Below are positions 5,935 through 14,742 of a stretch of 64,000 nt of DNA, piece by piece. The first letter of the stretch is position 1, and each line of letters opens with the position of its first letter. The stretch is from JAGQIB01 sp041393395. GTDB lineage: Bacteria > ARS69. The stretch spans positions 248,001 through 312,000 of the forward strand of contig JAWKKG010000006.1 of assembly GCA_041393395.1 (NCBI GenBank), written 5' to 3'. The notes beneath the pieces were generated by a model that was given only the letters and a program-made list of their open reading frames with translations, did no database searches and was not told the origin of the DNA. The translations under genes and the position numbers were made by a program.

Positions 5935-6890
5935 TCACAGCCGATCCAGCGGACTCGCCACCCCCAGCGGCCCGCGATTCAGCACGTGCGTGTAGATCAT
6001 CGTGGAGCTCACGTCCCGGTGGCCGAGCAGCTCCTGCACGGTGCGGATGTCGTGTCCGGAAAGCAGCAGGTGCGTGGCGAACGAATGCCGGAACGCGTGC
6101 GGCGTCACGCGCTTCGTCATCCCCGCGTCGCGGGCGGCCTGGCGGACGGCGCGCTGGACCTGCGTCTCGTGGAAGTGGTGCCGACGTCTCTGGCCCGTCT
6201 CCACATCACGGTAGATGCGCGTGGCCGGAAACACCCACTGCCAGGCCCACTCGCGCCCGGCGGTGGGGACCTTGCGACCGAACGCGTCCGGCAACGCGAC
6301 CCAGCCGGCGCCGTCCCGGAGATCGTCGTCGTGCTGCTCGCGAACCCGGGTGAGGTGCTCGCCGAGCGGACCCACCGCGAGCGCGGGGAGGATCGTGCGT
6401 CGGTCCTTCGCGCCCTTGCCCCGGCGCACGGTGATCTCCTGCGACGCGAAGTCCAGATCCTTGATCCGCAGCTGCAACGCCTCGAGCAGGCGCAGCCCTC
6501 CGCCGTACAGCAGATGCGCCACGAGGAGCGGCGTGCCGCCCATTCGTCCGAGCACCGCGCGGATCTCGGCGGGCGTGAGCACCACGGGCAGTCTCGCGGG
6601 GCGCCGGGGCCGCGGAATCTCTTCGATCCACCCCGGCACTTGTAGAGGAACAGAATCCCGCTCAACGCCTGCGACTGCGTCGACGCGCTCACCCGGCCGT
6701 GCGTGGCGAGATGCGAGAGGAACTCCCCGATCTCGGGCGCGGCCATGTCGCGCGGGTGTCGTCCACGATGGAACCGGATGAATCGTCGGATCCAGCCGGC
6801 GTACGCCTTCTCCGTCCGCCGGCTGAGCCGACGCAACGCGATGGCCTCCCGGAATCGATCCATGAGCCGTGGCGTTCGAGCTTGGGCCAC
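5935..6890 (-). pseudogene. intI: Integron integrase, disrupted by a frame-changing deletion
   Basis: A tyrosine recombinase of the IntI group. The N-terminal core-binding part (LSRRTEKAYAGWIRRFIRFH, ALSGILFLYK) and the catalytic part (VPGWIEEIPRP...RLPVVLT onward) lie in different frames that meet at about 6630-6641. Compared with IntI1, which has a 9-residue link between its FFY and PWLQE segments, only 11 nt remain here instead of 27, so about 16 nt are lost. The C-terminal part keeps the catalytic residues: R in GGGLRLLEAL, K in GKGAKDR, H and R in TPHAFRHSF, H in LLGHRD and Tyr in TMIYTHV. It also keeps the IntI-specific insertion (RRRHHFHETQVQRAV). A GTG at 6890 with GAGGA upstream is the likely start. 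It should now give only fragments. Confidence 0.85.
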
Positions 6891-7089
6891 CGTCCTCGCC
6901 CCCGGCGGACCCTCGACCCGACCTCGTCCCTCGCCGATGCGATCTCCCCGGTGCATGAGCGAACCGTACGCCGGCGCCGATCGGCGACAAGCCGCCGTCA
7001 CCCGCTCGAGCGGCACCGACGCGTCGCCCCCCGCGACGCTTCACACTCCCCGCCTTGACAGCCACGGCCCCGCGCGGTCCCCTCGGGGC

Positions 7090-8001
7090 ATGACGCACGA
7101 CTTCGTCGACGATCCGCGCAACCGCGACCTGCTCGTCCACGTGAACGGCGACCTGCGCCCGCGCGCGGAAGCGGTGATCTCCGTGTTCGACAGCGGCTTC
7201 CTCATGGGAGACGGCGTGTGGGAAGGCCTTCGCCTGCACCACGGTCGCATCCCGTTCCTCGATCGCCACTACGACCGCCTCTTCGAGAACGCCGCCGGCA
7301 TCGCGCTCGAGATCCCGTGGTCGCGCCAGGAACTGACCGCGCGCCTGCGCGACCTCTTCGCCGCGAACGACATGCGCGAGAGCGCGCACGTCCGCCTCAT
7401 GATCACCCGCGGCCTCAAGACCACGCCGTACCAGGACCCGCGCGTCAACGTCTCCGGCCCCACGCTCGTGATCACCGCCGAGCACAAGAAGCCGGTCCCG
7501 GAGGCACGCGAACACGGCTTGCGCCTGTTCACGGTGCACGTTCGCCGCGGCCGCCCCGACGTGCAGGATCCGGCGTGGAACAGCCACAGCAAGCTGAACT
7601 GCATCGTCGCGTGCGTGCAGGCCACGGGCGCCGGCGCCGACGAGGCGCTCATGCTCGACCCGCAGGGCTTCGTGGCGACGTGCAACTCCACGAACTTCTT
7701 CTGCGTGCGCAAGGGCGAAGTCTGGACCGCCACTCCGAAGTACCTGATGCCGGGCATCACGCGCGCGGTCACGCTCGAGCTCTGCCGCGAGCACGGCATC
7801 CCGGCCCGCGAGCTCGACTTCACGCTCACGAACGTCTACGGGGCGGAGGAAGCGTTCGTCACGGGGACGTTCGGCGGTCTCGTTCCGGCGACGGAGGTCG
7901 ACGGCCGACGCATCGGCGACGGCACCCGCGGCCCGATCACGCGCCGCCTGCAGGAACTCTACGATCGCCGTGTGGCGTCCGAGGGAGAAGTCATCTCGTG
8001 A
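7090..8001 (+). CDS. Class IV (branched-chain type) aminotransferase
   Basis: 303 residues, normal length for fold-type IV PLP enzymes such as branched-chain amino-acid or D-amino-acid aminotransferases. Visible family features: the opening FDSGFLMGDGVWEGLRLHHG, the PLP lysine in the block NSHSKLNCIVAC (K168), and the later GFVATCNSTNFFCV and GITRAVTLELC segments. It would transfer amino groups from branched-chain or related amino acids in the cytoplasm. The start ATG follows a weak GGGG stretch; the open frame extends upstream but has no better start. Its stop overlaps the GTG of the next gene (GTGA), so the two are coupled. It lies divergent from intI with about 200 nt between them. Confidence 0.88.
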   Translation: MTHDFVDDPRNRDLLVHVNGDLRPRAEAVISVFDSGFLMGDGVWEGLRLHHGRIPFLDRHYDRLFENAAGIALEIPWSRQELTARLRDLFAANDMRESAHVRLMITRGLKTTPYQDPRVNVSGPTLVITAEHKKPVPEAREHGLRLFTVHVRRGRPDVQDPAWNSHSKLNCIVACVQATGAGADEALMLDPQGFVATCNSTNFFCVRKGEVWTATPKYLMPGITRAVTLELCREHGIPARELDFTLTNVYGAEEAFVTGTFGGLVPATEVDGRRIGDGTRGPITRRLQELYDRRVASEGEVIS

Positions 8002-8732
8002 GCGTCACGCGCCTCGCGATGTGGTCCGGCCCGCGCAACATCTCCACCGCGATGATGCGCAGCTTCGAGAATCGCCCGGACACGATCGTCTGGGACGAAC
8101 CCCTCTACGCGTACTTCCTCGATCGCACCGGCATCGATCACCCGCTGCGCGAGGAGACGCTCGAGCGCCACGAGCGCGACCCGGCCAAGGTGCTCGCGAC
8201 CTGCACGTCGGCCGAGCTGCCGGCCGGACGCACCGTCTTCTACCAGAAGCACATGACCCATCACTTCCTGCCCGAACTGCCCACGGACTGGCTCGACTCG
8301 CTCACGCACTGCTTCCTGATCCGCGATCCGCACGACATGCTGCTGTCGTACTCGCGCAAGCGCGCCGACGTTTCCGCCGCCGACCTCGGCCTCGAGCGCC
8401 AGCGAGAGATCTTCGATCTGGTGCGCGCGCAGACCGGCCAGCGCCCGCCCGTGCTGGACGCGGAAGACGTGCTTCGCGACCCGCGCCGCGCACTCGGCGC
8501 GCTGTGCGACGTCCTCGGTATCCCGTTCTCGGAGAGAATGCTGTCGTGGCCGCCCGGCCCGCGCAGCACGGACGGCGCGTGGGCGCCCCACTGGTACGAC
8601 GCGGTGCTCGCCTCCAGCGCATTCGCGCCCTGGCGCCCACGGCACGGCACCCTGAGCCCGCACCTCGCGCCCGTCCTCGAGGAGTGCGCTCCCCACTACG
8701 ACGCGTTGCGCGCCCACCGTCTCCTCGGCTGA
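7998..8732 (+). CDS. Sulfotransferase-like P-loop protein coupled to the aminotransferase
   Basis: 244 residues from a GTG that overlaps the previous stop by GTGA, with GAGGGAG 11 nt upstream. The start has the PAPS-type P-loop seen in sulfotransferase-like proteins (MWSGPRNISTAMMRSFENR), followed by VWDEPLYAYFL, a central QKHMTHHFLP and FLIRDPHDMLLSYSRKR, where the family binds the 3'-phosphate. Proteins of this type are often found beside or fused to branched-chain aminotransferases, but their substrate is not known. Cytoplasmic; no signal. The coupling suggests one two-gene transcript with the aminotransferase. Confidence 0.78.
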   Translation: MSVTRLAMWSGPRNISTAMMRSFENRPDTIVWDEPLYAYFLDRTGIDHPLREETLERHERDPAKVLATCTSAELPAGRTVFYQKHMTHHFLPELPTDWLDSLTHCFLIRDPHDMLLSYSRKRADVSAADLGLERQREIFDLVRAQTGQRPPVLDAEDVLRDPRRALGALCDVLGIPFSERMLSWPPGPRSTDGAWAPHWYDAVLASSAFAPWRPRHGTLSPHLAPVLEECAPHYDALRAHRLLG

Positions 8733-8767
8733 AGAGCGTCGGCGCGGTCGTGCCGCCTCGTGAGCAT

Positions 8768-11338
8768 CTACCGCGTGATCACGACCCGGGCCGACTCGAC
8801 CTCGCCCGCAACCTCCAGTCGCACGAAGTACACCCCGGCCGCAACCGGCTGCTCCGCGAAGTCGCGGGTACCCCACTCGACGACGTGCTCGCCGGCATCG
8901 AACCGGCGTTCCGCGAGACGGCGCACGAGGGCGCCGCGAACGTCGTGCACGGTGAGCCGCACGTCGGCGGCGCGATCGAGGGCGAGGTGCACCTCGGCCA
9001 GCTCCGGCGTAGGGTTCGGAGAGACGAATCGAATGCGACCGGGCGCCGGCCCACCCGGGAGGGAGACCGCGGCCACGGCGGCGGAGCATTGCCAGCGCGC
9101 GATCCGCGCGGTCGCCCCGTCGGGGCCGGTGAGGAAATCTCCTCCGACAAGGAGGCACTCCGCGCCGGACACGGGATCGCGCCCGATTCCCAGGCCGCGG
9201 ATGAACCCGCCGAAGTAGTCTCCCGTCGTGATCCAGGCGGCGCCCGTCCAGCGAGCGAGTCGGCCGCGCAGACGTCCGTCCGGGAGCGTCTCGGGGAACG
9301 AGGCCCAGGGCGCGGCGCCTGTCCCGTCGTCGAACGTCGTCAGGAGCGGAAACGACCCTTCGAATCCCGTGCTGGCGTCCTGCCACTGGCTTCCGGTCCA
9401 CCGCGCGACGCCGTTCGCGGCCACGCCCCCGGCCATCGTGAAGCTGCCCGTGACGTAGAGAGGACCGCCGTCGACGGAAGCGACCTGGCCGACGGAGCCG
9501 TTCGTGCCGCCGCCGACATCTTCCCAGGTCGATCCGTTCCACCGCGCGACGTTCGAGACCGCGGTGCCTCCCGCAAGCGCGAACGAGCCGACCGCGTACA
9601 GTCTCGTGCCGGTGCCGTCGTCGTGTACCGCGAGGTCGCTCACGTACCCGGACGGGAATCCACCCCCCACGTCGGACCAGTTCGCTCCGTCCCAGGCGGC
9701 GATCCGGTTCACCGCCACGCCTCCGGCCGAGTCGAACCGATCGCCCGCGACATACAGGCGGGCACCCCCGCCGGGGTCGAACGACGCGAGCGCGTTCGGG
9801 ATCGGCGGGAACCCGCTGCTGGCGAGACCGCCGCCGAGCGGATCCCACGCCGTTCCGTCCCAGATCGCGACGTGTCCGCCGGCACTCCCGCCGACATCCG
9901 TGAACGATCCCGCCACCGCCAGCACCTGCCCGCCGGCACTGGAGTGCGCCGTCGCCACTTCGAGCGTTCCGCCCTGGATCCCCCCGCTCACGCCCCCACC
10001 CACCGCAAGCCACGTGTCGCCGTCCAGCTCGGCGACGCCGTCCACGGTCACGGGGCCGGCGTTGACGAATCCGCCGACGGCGAACGTCCTCGGATCGGCG
10101 CCCCCCGGACCGTCGAAGTCCACGACCGTGAAGTCGTACGCCACTGAGCTCAGGCCGTTGCCGAGGTCATCGTTGTCGAAGCCGTGCGCCGTCGTGCCGT
10201 CCCACGCAGCGATCTTCATCATGACCTGCCCGTCGACGCGCGTGTGGTGCCCCCCGATGATCAGCTCGGAACCGACCACCTCGAGCACATGCACCCGACT
10301 GTTCACGTCCACGGGAGCCGGCGACCACGACGTTCCGTTCCACCGCGCGAGGTTCGCGACCGGCGTGCCGCCCGCGTCCGAGAAACGGCCGCCGACGTAC
10401 AGCTGCTCTCCGTCCCCCGCGTCGAATGTCGCGAACGCCTGGGCGCCGAGGTAGTCCGGCCCGACACCTCCCGCGAACGTCTCCCAGGTCGATCCGTCCC
10501 ATCCCGCGATCCGCCCGGCCGGCACGCCGTTCACCTCGGTGAACTGCCCTCCGACGAGCAGGACTTCGGAGGCTCCCGGACTCCAGGTGTCCAGCTCGTA
10601 CACCGTGTCGCCGACTCCCCCGGCGATCTCGGACCAGGAGCCTCCATTCCAGGCGGCGAGGCGTCTCGCGGGGACGCCGCCGGCCTCCGTGAAGTCGCCG
10701 CCCGCGACGAGAACCGTCGACGTGCCGTCGTTCCACTCGGTGAGGGCGTTCACGCCCCAGCCCGCGGCCTGGAGGCCGGTGCCCACCGCGGACCACGTGG
10801 AGCCGTCCCACCGGGCGACATCCAGTGCGGGCACCCCTCCGAACTCGTCGAAGAACCCGCCCGCGTAGAGGGCCGGCCCGGTGCCGTCGTCGTGAACGGC
10901 CAGGGCCTGCACGAAACCCGTGTCGCCGAGCGAGCTCCACGACGTGCCGTCCCAGCGCGCGAGCCCCCGGATCGGCAGCCCGCCGGCCTCCAGGAAGTTG
11001 CCCGCGACGTAGAGGTCCTCTCCGCCGCCGTCGTCGAATATCGCGAGGTCCTGCACGAACAGGAACGAGTACCGGGGCAGCACTCCGCCTCCGACCTCCT
11101 CCCAGCCCGTGCCGTCCCAGCGGGCGATCCCGCTCGCGGGCTGCCCTCCCGCCCGCGTGAAGTCGCCGCCGACGTAGAGATCGCCGTTCCACTCGCGAAC
11201 GACGTTGATCGGGCCGTCGAAGTCCCCGCCGGGGAACGCGTCCGACCACTCGCGGACGCATTGCCCCTCGACCGTGGAGCCGCCGAGACCGAGGAGTAGC
11301 AGCAGGACGAGCAGCGCGGGCGCACAGGAACGGGACAT
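8768..11338 (-). CDS. Large exported beta-propeller-like repeat protein with FlgD-like C terminus
   Basis: 856 residues. A signal peptide (ALLVLLLLLGLGGSTVEG) is followed by about 13 copies of a ~50-residue repeat of the form LYVGGxFxxAGGxxxxxxARWDGTxWxxxG (for example AGGVAANGVARWTGSQW). The last ~85 residues are a FlgD-like sorting or cell-wall-type domain (VSPNPTPELAEV, VHDVRGALVRRL, GVYFVRL). The repeats resemble Kelch/delta-60-type propeller blades and would give a large surface or secreted scaffold; no catalytic site is visible. The C terminus suggests type IX-like secretion or surface anchoring, by analogy. It is transcribed divergently from the ECF sigma factor gene. Confidence 0.82.
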   Translation of the reverse strand: MSRSCAPALLVLLLLLGLGGSTVEGQCVREWSDAFPGGDFDGPINVVREWNGDLYVGGDFTRAGGQPASGIARWDGTGWEEVGGGVLPRYSFLFVQDLAIFDDGGGEDLYVAGNFLEAGGLPIRGLARWDGTSWSSLGDTGFVQALAVHDDGTGPALYAGGFFDEFGGVPALDVARWDGSTWSAVGTGLQAAGWGVNALTEWNDGTSTVLVAGGDFTEAGGVPARRLAAWNGGSWSEIAGGVGDTVYELDTWSPGASEVLLVGGQFTEVNGVPAGRIAGWDGSTWETFAGGVGPDYLGAQAFATFDAGDGEQLYVGGRFSDAGGTPVANLARWNGTSWSPAPVDVNSRVHVLEVVGSELIIGGHHTRVDGQVMMKIAAWDGTTAHGFDNDDLGNGLSSVAYDFTVVDFDGPGGADPRTFAVGGFVNAGPVTVDGVAELDGDTWLAVGGGVSGGIQGGTLEVATAHSSAGGQVLAVAGSFTDVGGSAGGHVAIWDGTAWDPLGGGLASSGFPPIPNALASFDPGGGARLYVAGDRFDSAGGVAVNRIAAWDGANWSDVGGGFPSGYVSDLAVHDDGTGTRLYAVGSFALAGGTAVSNVARWNGSTWEDVGGGTNGSVGQVASVDGGPLYVTGSFTMAGGVAANGVARWTGSQWQDASTGFEGSFPLLTTFDDGTGAAPWASFPETLPDGRLRGRLARWTGAAWITTGDYFGGFIRGLGIGRDPVSGAECLLVGGDFLTGPDGATARIARWQCSAAVAAVSLPGGPAPGRIRFVSPNPTPELAEVHLALDRAADVRLTVHDVRGALVRRLAERRFDAGEHVVEWGTRDFAEQPVAAGVYFVRLEVAGEVESARVVITR

Positions 11339-11459
11339 CGGGACAGACTCCGCTTCGCTGGAAACCGGAAGTTCCCCGCGCGCGCCGGAACGCCGCGGGC
11401 CGAATTGGCCTTACACTCCCCTCCACGTGAACGGAGCCGAGATCCGGAAAGGCGCCCCG

Positions 11460-11978
11460 ATGTCGTTGCGGGATTCCGAATTCGAGGCCGCCTACGCCGA
11501 GCTGAGGCGGGTGGCCTCCCGGTACCTGGGGAGCCTGCCCCACGGACCGGTCACGCTGCAGACCACCGCCCTCGTTCACGAGGCGTATCTGAAGCTGGCG
11601 GCGAGTCCGTCGGTCACGATTCGAGATCGCGACCATGCGCGCGCGCTGATGGCCACCGCAATGCGCCAGGTCCTGGTGGATCACCTCCGGCGACGCAACG
11701 CGGCGAAACGCGGCGGCGACCGGATCCTCGTCCCGCTCGGGGAGTCGATCGAGGACCCCGCCCCCGCGGAGGACGCGCTTGCGGTTCACCGCGCGATCGA
11801 GCGACTCAAGGAGCGGGATCCGGAATCCGCGCACCTGATCGAGCTGTCGTGCTTCGGCGGCTATCGTCAGGAGGAGATCGCGCAGATCCTCGGCGTGACC
11901 GCGCGGACGGTGCGCAATCGATGGAATCGCGCGAGAGAGGGCCTGCGGCAACTCCTGAGCGACGACGAAGACATCTAG
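11460..11978 (+). CDS. ECF-type RNA polymerase sigma factor (TIGR02999-like)
   Basis: 172 residues. Region 2 is at about residues 8-65 (FEAAYAELRRVASRYLG, QTTALVHEAYLKL, HARALMATAMRQVLVDHLRRR) and region 4 at about 110-165 (SAHLIELSCFGGYRQEEIAQILGVTARTVRNRWNRAREGL). The block 'LVHEAYLKL...A..MRQVLVDHLRRR' is the signature of the TIGR02999 subfamily, which is usually encoded beside Ser/Thr kinases. That is so here: the kinase gene is convergent and overlaps by 4 nt. ATG at 11460 has GGAAAGG upstream; a GTG at 11427 would add 11 residues. It directs transcription of an unknown regulon. Confidence 0.88.
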   Translation: MSLRDSEFEAAYAELRRVASRYLGSLPHGPVTLQTTALVHEAYLKLAASPSVTIRDRDHARALMATAMRQVLVDHLRRRNAAKRGGDRILVPLGESIEDPAPAEDALAVHRAIERLKERDPESAHLIELSCFGGYRQEEIAQILGVTARTVRNRWNRAREGLRQLLSDDEDI

Positions 11979-14305
11979 CGGGAACGGGACGCAGCCACGA
12001 CGGCCCGCTCGATCTCGCGCTCGAGCGCAGGGTACTGACCGGCGGCGATCGCGTCCCGCGCGACGGCGAGGTCCTCGTTCGCTTCGGCGACCCGGCCCGC
12101 AGCGGTGCGGACCCGCGCCCGCGCCAGGTGAAACTCGGCCCGGGGGCGCGCACCTTCTTCCAGTCCGCTTGCCACCTCGATCGTCTCGGTCAGGATCGAG
12201 TCGGCCGCGACGGCCGGCGTGTCGTTCCCGTACCTCCCTGCGAGAATCGCGACCTCCGCCAGCGCGGTCGCGAGCTCGATTCGCGGCAGTACGTGACCCT
12301 CCTGACGCAGGAGTTCCCACACGTCGTTCAGCTCCCGAGCGGCCGCCTCCGCAGCGGCCGAGTCGAACGGCGCCTCGGACAACCGTGCGCGAGCGAGCTG
12401 CACCCGCACTCGTTCAATCCGCGTGGCCGCGTGGGCCTCGCTACCGTACGGCAACGTGCGTGTCTGGAGCGCCCGGGCCAGCGCATCGTCCGCCTCGACG
12501 AGGACCGCCGCCGAGCCGTCGCGCTCTCCCCGGCGTCGCAACGTCACGCCTCGATGATGAAGATAGGAGGCGTAGGCGGGACGATCGGTTCGGAGCGCCT
12601 CGATCCGCTCGACCTGATCGAACATCGTGAGCGCGTCGTCCAGCCGCGAGAGACTGTCCACGACCACGGCGAGCTCCGACATCGACCATGCCAGATCATT
12701 CAGAAGGTACGCTCGATGTTGCTCGCGCCGTCTCGCCGAGACCGACGAGGAGAAGACAGGCGCCTGCCAGCGCCGCAACGCGGACGGCTCGCCCTCGATC
12801 GCCTGCAATCCACTCTCCCGCGCCTGAACCGACAGCGAAAGGTTGCGCACCGGCAGATCGAATGAAGCAAGCGCCTCGAGGACCATTCCCTCGCCTGCCC
12901 ACGCGCTGAACGGACCCAGGTCGAGGATCAGCGCACGGAGCGGATGGTCGACCGGGATCGCCGAGAACTGCGTGGAGTCGCACGGAGTCTCGGCGGATTC
13001 CTGGAAGAACGTGAACGCGCGACGAAGCTCCGACGCGGATTCGACTCGGGCTCCGAGCAGGAACGTCGCCTCCCCGAGACGATGCGCGACGTATCGCTGG
13101 AGGGGAGCGCGCCAGGGCAGCGCGTGGAGTTCCTGGATGTCGGCGCGTGCGGCCTGAAGGCTGTCGATGGCGACCCTCAGGCGCTCGTCGGTGCGTTCGC
13201 CGGCGTGGACCAGATCGAGGGCCGCGTCGAGACGGCCCCACGCTCGCGTCAGCGTGCGACGTTCCTCGATCGGCCCGCGTGAGAGAAGCACGACGAGAAT
13301 CGTGACCACGGCGCCGATCAAGATCCACGCGCGCGTGAGTCGACGTGCTCCGCGGTGCGCGCGCCACCGCCACACGAGTCGCGCGGAGGTCACCCGGTCC
13401 CCTCGACGGATCGCCGCGAGCGACTCGCCGAGCCGTGCCGCCGACTCCGGACGGCGCGAAGGAGCCTTGGCGAGCGCCGGGAGGATCGCCGCGTCCAGTG
13501 CGCCGGGGAGTTCCGGACGACGCGAACGCATCGGCACGGGGTCGGCGAGGAGGATCGCGCCGAGCAGCTCGTGCAACGTCTCGTCATGCACGTCGTACGG
13601 GATCGATCCCGTGAGCATCTCGTACGTCAGCAGGGCCAGCGCGTAGACGTCCGAGCGCCGATCGAGCCCGTCGACCTGACCACGCGCCTGCTCGGGACTC
13701 ATGTAGCGGACAGTGCCGAGCAGCTCTCCGGCGCGCGTGGAAGCGACCCCGGTCGCGAGCCACGCCGGATCGACCCGCGCGATCCCGAGATCGAGAACGC
13801 GCGGCCGACCAGTCCCTTCCTCGAGGATGACATTCTCCGGCTTGAGATCGCGATGAACGATCCCGAGCTCGTGCGCATGGTGCGCCGCCGCGCAGAGCTG
13901 CTCCGCGATGTGGAGGGCCGTGGCGACGTCGAGCCCGCGCTCCATCGCCGCGCGGAGGGACTCGCCCGCGACGTACTCCATCACGAGGTACGGGCGCGGC
14001 CCTTCCGGTGTCTCGATCGAATCGCCGTGCTCGACGTAACGGGCGAATCCGGGATGGGCGAGCCGGCGGAGTGCTTCGGCTTCCTGGCGGAACCGGCGCC
14101 GGGTCGTGGCGGCCGCGAACTCGTGGGTGAGGACCTTGAGCGCGACGGGACCGTCCGGTCCGTCGGCCAGGTAGACGATCCCCATCCCCCCACGGCCCAG
14201 GAGGCTGCGAATCCGCCAGGGCCCGACGTGGTCGGGAATCATCCGCGGGCGCACCGGGTCATGTTCTCGCTCCTTCGCTCCCGGGTCGATCCTCCATGCT
14301 ATCAC
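11975..14305 (-). CDS. Transmembrane Ser/Thr protein kinase
   Basis: About 776 residues. The N-terminal Hanks-type kinase domain (about residues 30-290) shows the glycine loop LLGRGGMGIVYLA, the ATP lysine VALKVL, the catalytic loop HRDLKPENVI and the P+1 region GTVRYMSPEQARG. The Mg-binding triplet is DLG instead of DFG. One transmembrane helix lies near residues 331-349 (AWILIGAVVTILVVLL), followed by a ~420-residue C-terminal helical region probably composed of TPR-like repeats outside the membrane. The start is uncertain: GTG at 14305 or ATG at 14242, which begins the kinase domain directly. It probably acts in the same circuit as the adjacent ECF sigma factor. Confidence 0.88.
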   Translation of the reverse strand: MIAWRIDPGAKEREHDPVRPRMIPDHVGPWRIRSLLGRGGMGIVYLADGPDGPVALKVLTHEFAAATTRRRFRQEAEALRRLAHPGFARYVEHGDSIETPEGPRPYLVMEYVAGESLRAAMERGLDVATALHIAEQLCAAAHHAHELGIVHRDLKPENVILEEGTGRPRVLDLGIARVDPAWLATGVASTRAGELLGTVRYMSPEQARGQVDGLDRRSDVYALALLTYEMLTGSIPYDVHDETLHELLGAILLADPVPMRSRRPELPGALDAAILPALAKAPSRRPESAARLGESLAAIRRGDRVTSARLVWRWRAHRGARRLTRAWILIGAVVTILVVLLSRGPIEERRTLTRAWGRLDAALDLVHAGERTDERLRVAIDSLQAARADIQELHALPWRAPLQRYVAHRLGEATFLLGARVESASELRRAFTFFQESAETPCDSTQFSAIPVDHPLRALILDLGPFSAWAGEGMVLEALASFDLPVRNLSLSVQARESGLQAIEGEPSALRRWQAPVFSSSVSARRREQHRAYLLNDLAWSMSELAVVVDSLSRLDDALTMFDQVERIEALRTDRPAYASYLHHRGVTLRRRGERDGSAAVLVEADDALARALQTRTLPYGSEAHAATRIERVRVQLARARLSEAPFDSAAAEAAARELNDVWELLRQEGHVLPRIELATALAEVAILAGRYGNDTPAVAADSILTETIEVASGLEEGARPRAEFHLARARVRTAAGRVAEANEDLAVARDAIAAGQYPALEREIERAVVAASRSR

Positions 14306-14434
14306 TCCCGGTGGTGGGTCCTCCGTGGACTGGCGAACTCCGCTTCCTCACTCGCCACCGGCGTTTTACAACAAATCCCCCGCGCCCCCCGAACGAACGA
14401 CCCCGATCCGGCGTCTAATCGGTCGGAGGCTGCC

Positions 14435-14704
14435 ATGACCGAGATGCTGGTTCTTGCCCTGGTGAAACTCGCGAAGACGGCGGTCGTGACGATCGCCGGC
14501 GTGGCCACCGCCCTTTCGCCCTGCGCTCAGGTCCGCTGCGACGTCACCGCCGAGGCGTTCGCGCCCGCGGCGCTGTGCGTCGAGATCGAACAGACGATCG
14601 AGCCCGCGTCGAACGTGGCGCCCGTGGCCCCGCCGGTCCGGATCGAGACGATCTTCTCGCCCGACCTGCTGATCCCGCCGAAGATCCGCGACCTGGGTCT
14701 GTAG
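14435..14704 (+). CDS. Small hypothetical protein with hydrophobic N terminus
   Basis: 89 residues from an ATG with CGGAGG 6 nt upstream, a good ribosome site that supports reality. The first ~28 residues (MLVLALVKLAKTAVVTIAGVATA) are a hydrophobic, lysine-punctuated segment, either a membrane anchor or a signal. It is followed by three cysteines (SPCAQVRCDVTA, ALCVEIE) and a Pro-rich end that closes PPKIRDLGL. No family recognised. It stands alone between the kinase (divergent) and the convergent M28 peptidase gene. Confidence 0.55.
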   Translation: MTEMLVLALVKLAKTAVVTIAGVATALSPCAQVRCDVTAEAFAPAALCVEIEQTIEPASNVAPVAPPVRIETIFSPDLLIPPKIRDLGL

Positions 14705-14742
14705 GTCCCCGGCCGATCCGGCCGACCCCGCGACCCCAGCGC

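Larger units (their letters stand above)
1309..6890 (-). mobile_element. Chromosomal integron: cassette array, attI and broken intI in reverse orientation
   Basis: Five well-formed attC sites, one degenerate attC and one attC remnant separate small minus-strand ORFs. The array leads back to an attI-type core next to the 3' end of an integron integrase gene. Every cassette ORF is on the minus strand and ends just before an attC, as expected of cassettes. intI is transcribed in the same direction as the cassettes and attI lies beyond its stop codon. Class 1-type integrons have intI divergent from the array, with attI beside the intI start; the arrangement here resembles the reversed one reported for Treponema denticola (from memory). 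Near-identical attC sites within the array are typical of sedentary chromosomal integrons. Confidence 0.88.
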
